Assembly (NCBI GenBank): GCA_017521365.1 | Contig: JAFXCT010000037.1 | Span: 1-64,000 of the forward strand | Length of the DNA: 64,000 bases | DNA from: Clostridia bacterium | GTDB taxonomy: Bacteria; Bacillota; Clostridia; Oscillospirales; Acutalibacteraceae | Direction: 5' to 3' | Part shown: positions 25,802-33,856 of the stretch, piece by piece | Position numbering within the stretch: position 1 is the stretch's first letter | Layout of the letters: each line of letters starts with the position of its first letter | Notes under the pieces: generated by a model | What the model saw: only the letters and a program-made list of their open reading frames with translations | What the model was told of the DNA's origin: nothing | Database searches by the model: none | Made by a program: the position numbers and the translations under genes

Positions 25802-26824
25802 ATGAATACATTTTTTGCCCTCGGCTTGGGTGCGCTTCTCGGCTTCGGCGTTACAGCCTTACTCGGATTTATTATGATTCCGTGGCTTCGCAGGCTCAAA
25901 TTCGGGCAGACTATTCTTGAAATAGGCCCTGCGTGGCACAAGAATAAACAGGGTACACCCACAATGGGCGGTCTGATTTTTATTGCGGGTACGCTTCTGT
26001 CGCTTCTGGTCGTGCTCATTTCGGACAGAGTTATGGGAGGCGACATCGTTCTCGGCGGCAATCTTGTGCGCTCGGCAATGTACACAAAGTTATTTGCCGG
26101 TATATTTATGTCGCTGACACTTGGGCTTATAGGCTTTGTTGACGACTACATCAAGGTTGTCAAAAAGCGCAACCTCGGGCTTACGGTCAGGCAGAAAACG
26201 TTTATGCAGCTGCTTGCGATAATTGCCTACCTCGGCAGTTTAAAGCTGGCAGGGTGCTCGTATATGTATATCCCGTTTTACGGCGTAACGGGCGACCTCG
26301 GAATATTCTTTTTCCTCTTTGGTATCTGTCTGATTTACGGCGCAACAAACGCCGTCAACTTTACTGACGGAATTGACGGGCTTTGTTCTTCCGTTACTCT
26401 CACCTCTGCTGCGGCGATGATTGTAATTGCCTTTATGCGCAACAATCTCGGTGCCGGTCTGCTTGCCGCTTGCCTTGCAGGTGCCTGCGCAGGCTTCCTC
26501 GTGTGGAACTGGAATCCGGCAAAGGTGTTTATGGGCGATACGGGCTCAATGTTCCTCGGCGGAATGATAGTGGCGCTTGCCTATGCGGTTGACTGTCCGC
26601 TTATTCTTCTGCCAGTCGGAATAATTTATTTTATCGAAGGCCTTTCCGACGTGCTTCAGATAGGCTATTTCAAGCTCACTCACGGCAAACGCATTTTCAA
26701 AATGGCACCGATTCACCACCATTTTGAAATGAGCGGCTGGGGTGAAAAGAAAATCGTTATTGTTTTTTCAGCGGTGAACGTTATCGGCTGTGCCATAGGT
26801 GCGGCGCTTATATACTACGGTTAA
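25802..26824 (+). CDS. mraY: Phospho-MurNAc-pentapeptide transferase
   Basis: Integral membrane enzyme that makes lipid I from UDP-MurNAc-pentapeptide and undecaprenyl phosphate. 340 residues and about 10 helices. Conserved motifs: KQGTPTMGGLIF, VDDYIKVVKKRNLGL, NAVNFTDGIDGL, MGDTGSMFLGG and APIHHHFEMSGW, which carry the catalytic aspartates and histidines. Confidence 0.97.
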   Translation: MNTFFALGLGALLGFGVTALLGFIMIPWLRRLKFGQTILEIGPAWHKNKQGTPTMGGLIFIAGTLLSLLVVLISDRVMGGDIVLGGNLVRSAMYTKLFAGIFMSLTLGLIGFVDDYIKVVKKRNLGLTVRQKTFMQLLAIIAYLGSLKLAGCSYMYIPFYGVTGDLGIFFFLFGICLIYGATNAVNFTDGIDGLCSSVTLTSAAAMIVIAFMRNNLGAGLLAACLAGACAGFLVWNWNPAKVFMGDTGSMFLGGMIVALAYAVDCPLILLPVGIIYFIEGLSDVLQIGYFKLTHGKRIFKMAPIHHHFEMSGWGEKKIVIVFSAVNVIGCAIGAALIYYG

Positions 26825-26848
26825 TTTTCAATTTCAGGGGGCGGTACG

Positions 26849-27994
26849 GTGGAAAAGAAAAAAAGCAGTCTGCTTAACGGCAAATGGGTCGCCAAGGGCA
26901 ACTTTGACGTAACCTTTCTGCTCATAGTTCTGGCTTTGCTGATTACGGGTCTGGTTATGCTCTTTTCGGCAGGCTACTCCTATGCCTACTACAAATACGA
27001 CAACAGCCTCCACTTCATAATCCGTCAGGGCATATTTGCCGTAATAGGTGTTACGGCTATGCTGTTTATCTCAAAAATCAATTACAACTACTTCAGAATT
27101 TTCGCTTTGCTCGGTATGGGCGTTTCGCTGTTTCTTCTGCTGATAGTTTTTGTCCTTCCGCAATGGAAGGAGGGCTTTTATCGGTGGATTGCTATAGGCA
27201 GCTTTACCTTCCAGCCCTCGGAAATTGCCAAAATCGCAATAGTGCTTTTCTACGCCTGGGCGTGTGAAAAGTGGGAAAAGGAAATTAAAAAGGACTGGAA
27301 ATTTGCGCTGTACTTCGGTGCCGTGGCTATTGTGTTTGCGGGTCTCGTTGCCCTTGAAAACCACCTTTCCGGTGCCGTTCTTATGGCGGCTATCTCCGTT
27401 GCAATGCTCTACCTCGGCGGCTTCAACAAGTGGTGGTTCATATTCGGCGTCGGTGCTGTTATGGCTCTGATTATCTTTTTTGTTGCCAACCCCGATTTGC
27501 TTAAGGAATACGCAGGCGAGAGAATTGTTGCCTGGCTTGATAAGGATTACGACCCGAGGGGTGCACGCTGGCAAACCAACCAGTCGCTCAACGCAATTGG
27601 CTCGGGCGGCTTCCTCGGACAGGGTCTGGGCGAGTCCAAGCAGAAGCACCTCTACGTTTCCGAGCCGCAGAACGACTTCATTTTTGCTATCGTCTGTGAG
27701 GAGCTCGGCTTCGTCGGTGCAACGGCGATTATTCTGCTCTTTGCCCTTCTGGTGTGGAGAGGCTTTGTTATTGCAATGAACTGCCGCAGCAAATTCGGCG
27801 CACTTCTTTCAATGGGTATTGTTTTCCAGGTCGGTATTCAGACAATTCTCAATATCCTCGTCGTTACAGATACCATTCCCAACACGGGTATTTCGCTTCC
27901 GTTTTTCAGCTACGGCGGCACGTCGCTGGTTATGCTGCTTGCGGAAATGGGTATGGTGCTTTCGGTTTCGAGGGCTTCAAACTTGAAAAAATAA
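26849..27994 (+). CDS. ftsW: FtsW/SpoVE-type SEDS glycosyltransferase
   Basis: Lipid II polymerase of the SEDS family that works with the PBP encoded upstream. 381 residues, about 10 helices. Motifs include YRWIAIGSFTFQPSE (the catalytic-loop region), YDPRGARWQTNQSLNAIGSGG and NTGISLPFFSYGGTSLV. Start is GTG 26849 after AGGGGGCGG. Clostridia often keep ftsW-like and spoVE-like copies; this one could be either. In many dcw clusters murD lies between mraY and this gene; here there is no room for it. Confidence 0.94.
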   Translation: MEKKKSSLLNGKWVAKGNFDVTFLLIVLALLITGLVMLFSAGYSYAYYKYDNSLHFIIRQGIFAVIGVTAMLFISKINYNYFRIFALLGMGVSLFLLLIVFVLPQWKEGFYRWIAIGSFTFQPSEIAKIAIVLFYAWACEKWEKEIKKDWKFALYFGAVAIVFAGLVALENHLSGAVLMAAISVAMLYLGGFNKWWFIFGVGAVMALIIFFVANPDLLKEYAGERIVAWLDKDYDPRGARWQTNQSLNAIGSGGFLGQGLGESKQKHLYVSEPQNDFIFAIVCEELGFVGATAIILLFALLVWRGFVIAMNCRSKFGALLSMGIVFQVGIQTILNILVVTDTIPNTGISLPFFSYGGTSLVMLLAEMGMVLSVSRASNLKK

Positions 27995-28014
27995 ACTTTA
28001 AGGTGATGATATAA

Positions 28015-29139
28015 ATGCTCAACGGTAAAAAAATCATCTTTGCCGCAGGCGGTACCGGCGGCCATATCAACCCTGCTCTCGCTGTAGCAGGTGAGGTCAG
28101 AAGGCAGTACCCCGATGCGAAAATTCTCTTTATCGGTACTGCGGAAAAAATGGAGGCAAGGCTTGTCCCTGCCGCAGGCTACGATTTCAGAACAATCCAG
28201 ATAAGCGGCTTCAACCGTGTGCTCAACCTCAACGGTATAAAGCAGAATATCAAAACGCTTTCTCATCTTCTCAAATCCTCCTCGCAGGCCAAGAAGATTA
28301 TCAGGGAATTTGAGCCCGATGTTGTAATCGGCTTCGGCGGCTACGTGAGCGGTCCTGTTGTACGTGCGGCGGCAAAGCTCGGCATCCCCACGGCTATACA
28401 CGAGCAGAACGCTTTTCCGGGCGTTACCAACAAAACGCTTGCCAAAATGGTCGATGCGGTAATGCTCACGGCTGAGCAGGCGGCACAGTATATGCAGCCC
28501 AAGAACCCCGTTATCGTAACGGGTCTGCCTGTCAGAGGCGAGCTTCTTGAGGCGGATAGGGATGTCAGCAGGGCAGAGCTCGGCCTTGACGAAAAACCGC
28601 TTATTCTTTCAATGGGCGGCTCACTCGGCGCAAAGGCAATCAATGAGGCTATGCTTGAGGTTATTTCAAACCGCTGGCAGGCTAACAACTGCACCTTTAT
28701 GCACGCTACGGGTAAGGACTGCAAGGATTTTCCAGAACGTCTTGCCGAGAAAAACGTTGACCTTAACGCAAAAAACATCATCGTAAGAGATTACATAAAC
28801 GATATGCACCGCTGTCTTGCGGCGGCTGACCTCGTCATCTGCCGTGCAGGTGCAAGTTCGCTGAGCGAATTTCAGGCGCTCGGTAAGCCTTCAATTCTCA
28901 TTCCGTACCCCTTTGCAACGGAAAACCACCAGTTCCACAACGCAAAAGCGCTTGCCGACAAGGGTGCGGCAATAGTGATTGAGGAAAAAGACCTTACAAG
29001 CGCAAAGCTTATGCAGCAGATTGATACGCTTCTCGAAAGCCCGGGTAAGCTTGACTCAATGGGCAGGGCGGCAAAATCAATGGCTGTCACCGATGCACAG
29101 GTAAGAATAGTCGAGGTGCTCGGCAAAATCGCAAAGTAA
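28015..29139 (+). CDS. murG: Lipid II synthase, UDP-GlcNAc transferase
   Basis: Peripheral membrane GT28 enzyme that adds GlcNAc to lipid I. 374 residues, normal length. Motifs: AAGGTGGHINPAL near the start, GFGGYVSGPV, HEQNAFPGVTNK, and in the C-terminal donor domain GGSLGAKAIN, CRAGASSLSE and IPYPFATENHQ. Confidence 0.97.
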   Translation: MLNGKKIIFAAGGTGGHINPALAVAGEVRRQYPDAKILFIGTAEKMEARLVPAAGYDFRTIQISGFNRVLNLNGIKQNIKTLSHLLKSSSQAKKIIREFEPDVVIGFGGYVSGPVVRAAAKLGIPTAIHEQNAFPGVTNKTLAKMVDAVMLTAEQAAQYMQPKNPVIVTGLPVRGELLEADRDVSRAELGLDEKPLILSMGGSLGAKAINEAMLEVISNRWQANNCTFMHATGKDCKDFPERLAEKNVDLNAKNIIVRDYINDMHRCLAAADLVICRAGASSLSEFQALGKPSILIPYPFATENHQFHNAKALADKGAAIVIEEKDLTSAKLMQQIDTLLESPGKLDSMGRAAKSMAVTDAQVRIVEVLGKIAK

Positions 29140-29190
29140 CCGCTTTCTGTCCCCTTGCATACTATGTGTTATGCGAAGGGGTGGAGGAAA

Positions 29191-30447
29191 ATGGCTTACT
29201 ACATCATTGAGGGCGGCAACAGCTTGAGCGGAGAAATTACGGTGCAGGGCTCTAAAAACGGCTCGCTGCCTCTGCTTTCCGCTGCGGTGCTTGTTCAGGG
29301 CGAAACCGTGCTTGAAAACTGTCCGCACCTGACCGATGTTGATGCGGCGGTCAGCATACTTACATATCTCGGCTGTCGGGCAAAGCGCAGCGGCAACAGC
29401 GTAGCTGTGGAAAGCACGGGTGCTTCTCGGTGCGAAATTCCCGATTCGCTTATGCAGGAAATGCGCTCATCCGTCGTCTTTCTCGGTGCGCTGCTTGGTC
29501 GGTTCGGCAAAGCGGAGCTGTCTTCACCGGGTGGCTGTGAAATCGGTCTGCGCCCCATTGATATGCACCTTGATGCAATGCGTGCCCTCGGTACAAAAAT
29601 TACCGAAGAAGGCGGCAGACTTATCTGTTCGTGCCCGAACGGGCTTAAGGGCGCAAGGATTACGCTTCCTTTCCCGAGTGTCGGGGCAACGGAAAACGTT
29701 CTTCTGGCGGCCTGTACGGCAAAGGGCGAAACCGTGCTTATCAATGCGGCGAGGGAGCCCGAAATAACAGAGCTTGCCGATTTTCTCAATGCCTGCGGCG
29801 CAAAAATAAAAGGCGCAGGCGAGAGCATAATAACCGTTGAGGGTGTCAACGCTCTTTGCGGTACCCGTCACACGGTTTCTCGTGACAGGATAGCTGCGTG
29901 TACCTTTATGGCGGCGGCCGCTGTTACGAAGGGCGACGTACTGCTTTGCGGTATGACGCAGGATAAGCTTATGCCCGTGATTGAAACGTTTGAAAAAACG
30001 GGCTGTAAACTGATGCAGGATGAAAAGGGCCTGCGCATAAAAGCTCCCGATAGGCTTCTGAGCTTTTCTTCGGTGAGGACTATGCCTTACCCCGGCTTCC
30101 CGACTGATTCGCAGGCGGATTTCGGAGTTATGGCAAGCGTTGCCCGTGGTACGGGTGTTATAATCGAAAATATCTTTGAAAACAGGTTCAGATATACTGC
30201 CGAGCTGACAAGAATGGGTGCGGATATACGCACCGAGGGCAGAGTTGCCGTTATACAGGGTGTCAGGTCTCTTCACGGTGCACAGGTGTATTCGCCGGAT
30301 TTGCGCGGCGGAAGCGCACTCGTTGTTGCAGGGCTTTGCGCAAAGGGTGTAACAAGGGTTAACGGCATACACTACATTGACAGAGGGTACGAGAATTTTG
30401 ACGGTCAGCTTGCGGCATTGGGTGCAAAAATTATCAGGGGAGAATGA
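29191..30447 (+). CDS. murA: UDP-GlcNAc 1-carboxyvinyltransferase
   Basis: Catalyses the first committed step of peptidoglycan synthesis, adding enolpyruvate from PEP to UDP-GlcNAc. 418 residues. Motifs: GSKNGSLPLLSAAVL near residue 20 and the catalytic-loop cysteine Cys116 in GGCEIGLRPID, so it should be fosfomycin sensitive. ATG 29191 follows GGAGGA; an upstream in-frame TTG at 29155 has no ribosome site. It overlaps or abuts divIB, a common clostridial order. A second murA may exist elsewhere. Confidence 0.96.
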   Translation: MAYYIIEGGNSLSGEITVQGSKNGSLPLLSAAVLVQGETVLENCPHLTDVDAAVSILTYLGCRAKRSGNSVAVESTGASRCEIPDSLMQEMRSSVVFLGALLGRFGKAELSSPGGCEIGLRPIDMHLDAMRALGTKITEEGGRLICSCPNGLKGARITLPFPSVGATENVLLAACTAKGETVLINAAREPEITELADFLNACGAKIKGAGESIITVEGVNALCGTRHTVSRDRIAACTFMAAAAVTKGDVLLCGMTQDKLMPVIETFEKTGCKLMQDEKGLRIKAPDRLLSFSSVRTMPYPGFPTDSQADFGVMASVARGTGVIIENIFENRFRYTAELTRMGADIRTEGRVAVIQGVRSLHGAQVYSPDLRGGSALVVAGLCAKGVTRVNGIHYIDRGYENFDGQLAALGAKIIRGE

Positions 30448-30449
30448 AA

Positions 30450-31553
30450 ATGTCGGAAAAGGAGAACAAGTTTATACTGGGCGACAACAGCGACGGCTAC
30501 AGGCGCAGTGCTGACAGCACGCAGCCGTTTAATCTGCCGCCGCAGCGTCCGGCCGAAAAACCGCCGGTGCAAAAACCGAAGCCGGTCAGGCCGTCGGCAA
30601 GACCCTCTGCGGCACAGCCCGTGCGCAGAAGGCCGCAGGCTGCGGCTTCGCCTCGCCGTAAAACGGGACAGGCACAGGGTGAAAAACAGCCTATGTCTGC
30701 CAACGAGAAGCGAAGGCTTCATAACGAGCTTCGCAAAAAACAGCGCAGACGCAGGCAGATACTGACCTACGTTGTTCTGGGGCTTGCGGTTGTTATGATT
30801 GCAGGTATTCTTTCGCTTACGGTATTTTTCCAGATTAACGAAATAACGGTCAAGGGTGATTCACCCTATACCGAGGAGCAGATTATAGGCGCATCGGGCA
30901 TAGCGCTGGGCGAAAATATAATCCGCTGCGGTGCGGACGACGTCAGCGCAAATCTTTCAAAATCGCTGCCGTATATCAGCTCGGCAACTGTTGAACGCTC
31001 GGCATCCGGCAAGGTTGTGATAACCGTCAGGCAGGCTGTGCCGGAATGGTCCTTCCTCAACGGGGAACAGGCAGTGCTGATTGATAAAACGGGCAAGGTG
31101 CTCGAAATAGGTCTGCCGGAAATTGCGCTTGAAGCAACTATTGTGCAGGGCGCAACGGTTACCTACGCAGTGCCCGGCGAGGAAATAGTGCTCAGCGATG
31201 AAGTGCCGCTTTCGTTTGTAAAGGAGCTCGGTGCGGCGTTTGACGAGGCAGGCATAAACCTGCTTACTACGCTTAACCTTTCGGATACCGACTATATTCA
31301 GGCTCTTTACGACGGCAGGTATACGCTTATTGTCGGCTCTACGGGCGGCATTGACGTAAAGCTTGCCCTTGCCGCCAAGGTTATAGAGCGTGAAAACGAG
31401 ATTGACCCCAATCAGTATGCAACGCTTGACCTGACGATTGATAACAAGGTTTATTTCCGCCCCGAAGAAAATCCCGATGACTATTCGGGCGGCGAAGAAG
31501 AAACGTCGGCACCTGCCGAAGAGGCTGCGGATACACAGAATAATGCACAATAA
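30450..31553 (+). CDS. divIB: DivIB/FtsQ cell division protein
   Basis: 367 residues: a long Pro/Arg/Lys-rich cytoplasmic tail (about 100 residues), one membrane helix (about 105-128), a POTRA domain (FQINEITVKGDSPYTEEQI onward) and the beta domain, ending in an acidic tail. It stabilises FtsL-DivIC at the septum. I prefer ATG 30450 (seven bases after GGGGAG); the ATG at 30444 that overlaps the murA stop is too close to that site. Confidence 0.88.
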   Translation: MSEKENKFILGDNSDGYRRSADSTQPFNLPPQRPAEKPPVQKPKPVRPSARPSAAQPVRRRPQAAASPRRKTGQAQGEKQPMSANEKRRLHNELRKKQRRRRQILTYVVLGLAVVMIAGILSLTVFFQINEITVKGDSPYTEEQIIGASGIALGENIIRCGADDVSANLSKSLPYISSATVERSASGKVVITVRQAVPEWSFLNGEQAVLIDKTGKVLEIGLPEIALEATIVQGATVTYAVPGEEIVLSDEVPLSFVKELGAAFDEAGINLLTTLNLSDTDYIQALYDGRYTLIVGSTGGIDVKLALAAKVIERENEIDPNQYATLDLTIDNKVYFRPEENPDDYSGGEEETSAPAEEAADTQNNAQ

Positions 31554-31561
31554 AACGCAAC

Positions 31562-31591
31562 GGGACAGAGAGCTTAAGTGCTCTTTGTCCC
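31562..31591 (+). terminator. Terminator between divIB and ftsZ
   Basis: GGGACAGAGAGC pairs with GCTCTTTGTCCC over 12 bp (one G-T), loop TTAAGT, then T-rich sequence. It ends the cell-wall operon and isolates ftsZ. Confidence 0.88.
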
Positions 31592-31630
31592 AAATTTTTA
31601 CTTTTTTTATAATTTTTTATAGAAATGCTA

Positions 31631-31659
31631 TTGTAATTGACTTGAAACTGTGTTATTAT
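31631..31659 (+). promoter_or_regulatory. Promoter of ftsZ
   Basis: TTGTAA (31631-31636), 17 bases, TATTAT (31654-31659), giving a leader of about 60 nt. It allows ftsZ to be expressed apart from the cell-wall genes. Confidence 0.55.
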
Positions 31660-31727
31660 CCTTTTAACTGATTAATTATAATCAAAAATTATGTAAATTT
31701 AAAATATATTTTGGGAGGCACAGAAGA

Positions 31728-32903
31728 ATGGGTTTCGAAATTGATAACGAAATAGAAAACGTGGTGCAAATTAAAGTAATCGGTGTCGGCGGAGGCGGCG
31801 GAAACGCTGTCAACCGTATGATCACTTCCGGTATCAGAGGTGTTGAGTTCATTGCTGTCAACACGGACAAGCAGATGCTTCTCAGCTCTCAGGCTACTCA
31901 CAAAATCCAGATTGGCGAAAAGGTTACCCGCGGTATGGGTGCCGGCGGCAAGCCTGAGGTTGGCCAGAAGGCAGCCGAGGAAAGCCGTGACGTTATTTCC
32001 GATACTCTCAAGGGTACGGATATGGTCTTCATCACAGCCGGTATGGGCGGCGGCACAGGCACAGGTGCAGCTCCCGTTATTGCCCAGATTGCAAAGGATA
32101 TGGGCATCCTCACCGTCGGTGTTGTTACAAAGCCCTTCAACTTCGAGGGTAAGCGCAGAATGACTCAGGCAGAAAACGGTATTGATATGCTCACAGAGCA
32201 CGTTGACAGCCTTGTTATTATTCCCAACGAGCGTCTTCGCTTTGCAAGCGAAACCAAAATCACAATGAGCAACGCTTTCGCAAAGGCAGACGATGTTCTC
32301 CTTCAGGGCGTTAAGAATATCTCCGAGCTTATCAAGATTCCCGGCGTAATCAACCTCGACTTTGCGGACGTTCTCTCCGTAATGAAGGATGCAGGCCACG
32401 CTCATATGGGTATCGGCTACGCAAAGGGCAAGGACAAGCCCGAGGTTGCCGCAGAGGCAGCTATCTCCAGCCCGCTTCTTGAAACATCCATCAAGGGTGC
32501 AAAGGGCGTTATCATCAGCATTACCTCCTCACCCGATATCGGTCTTGAGGATATTGAGCTTGCAAGTGAGAAGATTAAGGATGCAGCACATCCCGAAGCA
32601 AACATCATCTGGGGTCTTGCCTTCGACGATTCTCTCAACGACGAGCTTTACATCACCGTTATTGCTACAGGCTTCGGCTTCGGCTCCGACGGTGCTATTG
32701 ATGCTCCTCCCACCGCAGCTGAAATCTTCAGCAGCGCCGCACATCCCAATATGGATACACTTCTTACGGATGCTCCCGCAGCACCCGCTCCCGTTGCACC
32801 TGCCGCTCCTGCTGCTCCCGCAGCACCCGCTGTTGATGCAGGTATGGGCAACAATGATGACGATTATTTCGATTTCCTCAACTTCTTCAACGATAAGAAA
32901 TAA
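31728..32903 (+). CDS. ftsZ: Tubulin-like division GTPase
   Basis: Polymerises into the Z ring. 391 residues: N-terminal GTPase with [14 protein letters not shown] and the tubulin signature [10 protein letters not shown] (near residue 105), synergy loop NLDFADV, a C-terminal domain, a Pro/Ala-rich linker of about 25 residues (from around 350) and a short conserved-like acidic/aromatic tail. The tail is [13 protein letters not shown], less basic than usual, which may affect partner choice. No ftsA precedes it. GGGAGG ribosome site. Confidence 0.97.
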   Translation: MGFEIDNEIENVVQIKVIGVGGGGGNAVNRMITSGIRGVEFIAVNTDKQMLLSSQATHKIQIGEKVTRGMGAGGKPEVGQKAAEESRDVISDTLKGTDMVFITAGMGGGTGTGAAPVIAQIAKDMGILTVGVVTKPFNFEGKRRMTQAENGIDMLTEHVDSLVIIPNERLRFASETKITMSNAFAKADDVLLQGVKNISELIKIPGVINLDFADVLSVMKDAGHAHMGIGYAKGKDKPEVAAEAAISSPLLETSIKGAKGVIISITSSPDIGLEDIELASEKIKDAAHPEANIIWGLAFDDSLNDELYITVIATGFGFGSDGAIDAPPTAAEIFSSAAHPNMDTLLTDAPAAPAPVAPAAPAAPAAPAVDAGMGNNDDDYFDFLNFFNDKK

Positions 32904-32936
32904 TCCATAGGGTTCGGATTATACTCGTCACCCTAA
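32904..32936. repeat. Second copy of the GATTATACTCGYCACCCTAA repeat end
   Basis: AGGGTTCGGATTATACTCG and following bases directly after the ftsZ stop match 14475-14494 at 19 of 20 positions over 32917-32936. AGGGT and ACCCT make it partly palindromic. Probably the remnant or end of the same dispersed element. Confidence 0.6.
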
Positions 32937-32951
32937 CTGCATAAAATAACA

Positions 32952-32971
32952 GGGCGCACGCCAGTGCGCCC
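32952..32971 (+). terminator. Hairpin after ftsZ
   Basis: GGGCGCAC (32952-32959) pairs perfectly with GTGCGCCC (32964-32971), followed by GATTTT. A moderate terminator that separates ftsZ from folD. Confidence 0.6.
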
Positions 32972-32999
32972 GATTTTGCTATAAAAGCGAGGTAACACA

Positions 33000-33854
33000 A
33001 TGAAGCTTATCGACGGAAAAATCATATCCGAACACATCAAACAGCAGGTAATTGCACAGGTAAAAGACGTTAAGGAAAAGGGTGTTGAGCCCTGTCTTGC
33101 CGTTATTATCGTGGGCGACGATTTTGCCTCACGCACCTATGTGAACAACAAGAAAAAGACCTGCGATTACGTTGGTATAAAATCTCTCGAATTCGCTCTG
33201 CCTGCCGAAACTACGCAGGAAGAGCTGCTTGCGCTTGTTGAAAAGCTCAACGGGGACGAGAGCGTTCACGGCATACTCTGCCAGCTTCCGATTCCTAAAC
33301 ATATCGACGAAAAGGTTATTCTCAATGCTATCAGCCCCGAAAAGGACGTTGATGCCTTCCACCCCGTAAATGCGGGCCACATTATGATAGGTGACAGCCT
33401 TCTCAAGCCCTGCACACCGGCAGGGATTATGGAAATGCTCAAGTACGAGGGTGTTGAAATTGAGGGCAAAAACTGTGTCGTAATCGGAAGAAGCAACATA
33501 GTCGGCAAGCCTATGGCTATGCTTCTGATTAATGCCGGAGGCACGGTTACAGTCTGCAACTCCAAAACGAAAAATCTTGCCGAGGTTACCCGTAATGCGG
33601 ATATTCTCGTTGTTGCAATCGGCAAGGCAAAATTCGTTACCGCCGATATGGTCAAGGAGGGTGCGGTTGTTATTGACGTGGGTATGGACAGAGACGAAAA
33701 CGGCAACCGCTGCGGCGACGTCGATTTTGACTCCGTCAAGGAAAAGGCTTCTCACCTTACTCCCGTGCCCGGCGGTGTAGGCCTTATGACCGTTGCAATG
33801 CTTATGCAAAACACCGTAACAGCGGCAAAAATGCAGAAAATCAAGGAAGACTGA
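33000..33854 (+). CDS. folD: Methylene-THF dehydrogenase/cyclohydrolase
   Basis: Bifunctional cytosolic enzyme that interconverts methylene-, methenyl- and formyl-tetrahydrofolate with NADP. 284 residues. Motifs: YVNNKKKTCDYVGI with the catalytic lysine, GILCQLPIPKHID, the signature PCTPAGIMEML and GRSNIVGKPMAMLL, and PVPGGVGLMTVAML. The following GH89-like gene starts 2 bases after its stop, so the two are translated together, an unexpected pairing. Confidence 0.97.
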   Translation: MKLIDGKIISEHIKQQVIAQVKDVKEKGVEPCLAVIIVGDDFASRTYVNNKKKTCDYVGIKSLEFALPAETTQEELLALVEKLNGDESVHGILCQLPIPKHIDEKVILNAISPEKDVDAFHPVNAGHIMIGDSLLKPCTPAGIMEMLKYEGVEIEGKNCVVIGRSNIVGKPMAMLLINAGGTVTVCNSKTKNLAEVTRNADILVVAIGKAKFVTADMVKEGAVVIDVGMDRDENGNRCGDVDFDSVKEKASHLTPVPGGVGLMTVAMLMQNTVTAAKMQKIKED

Positions 33855-33856
33855 TT

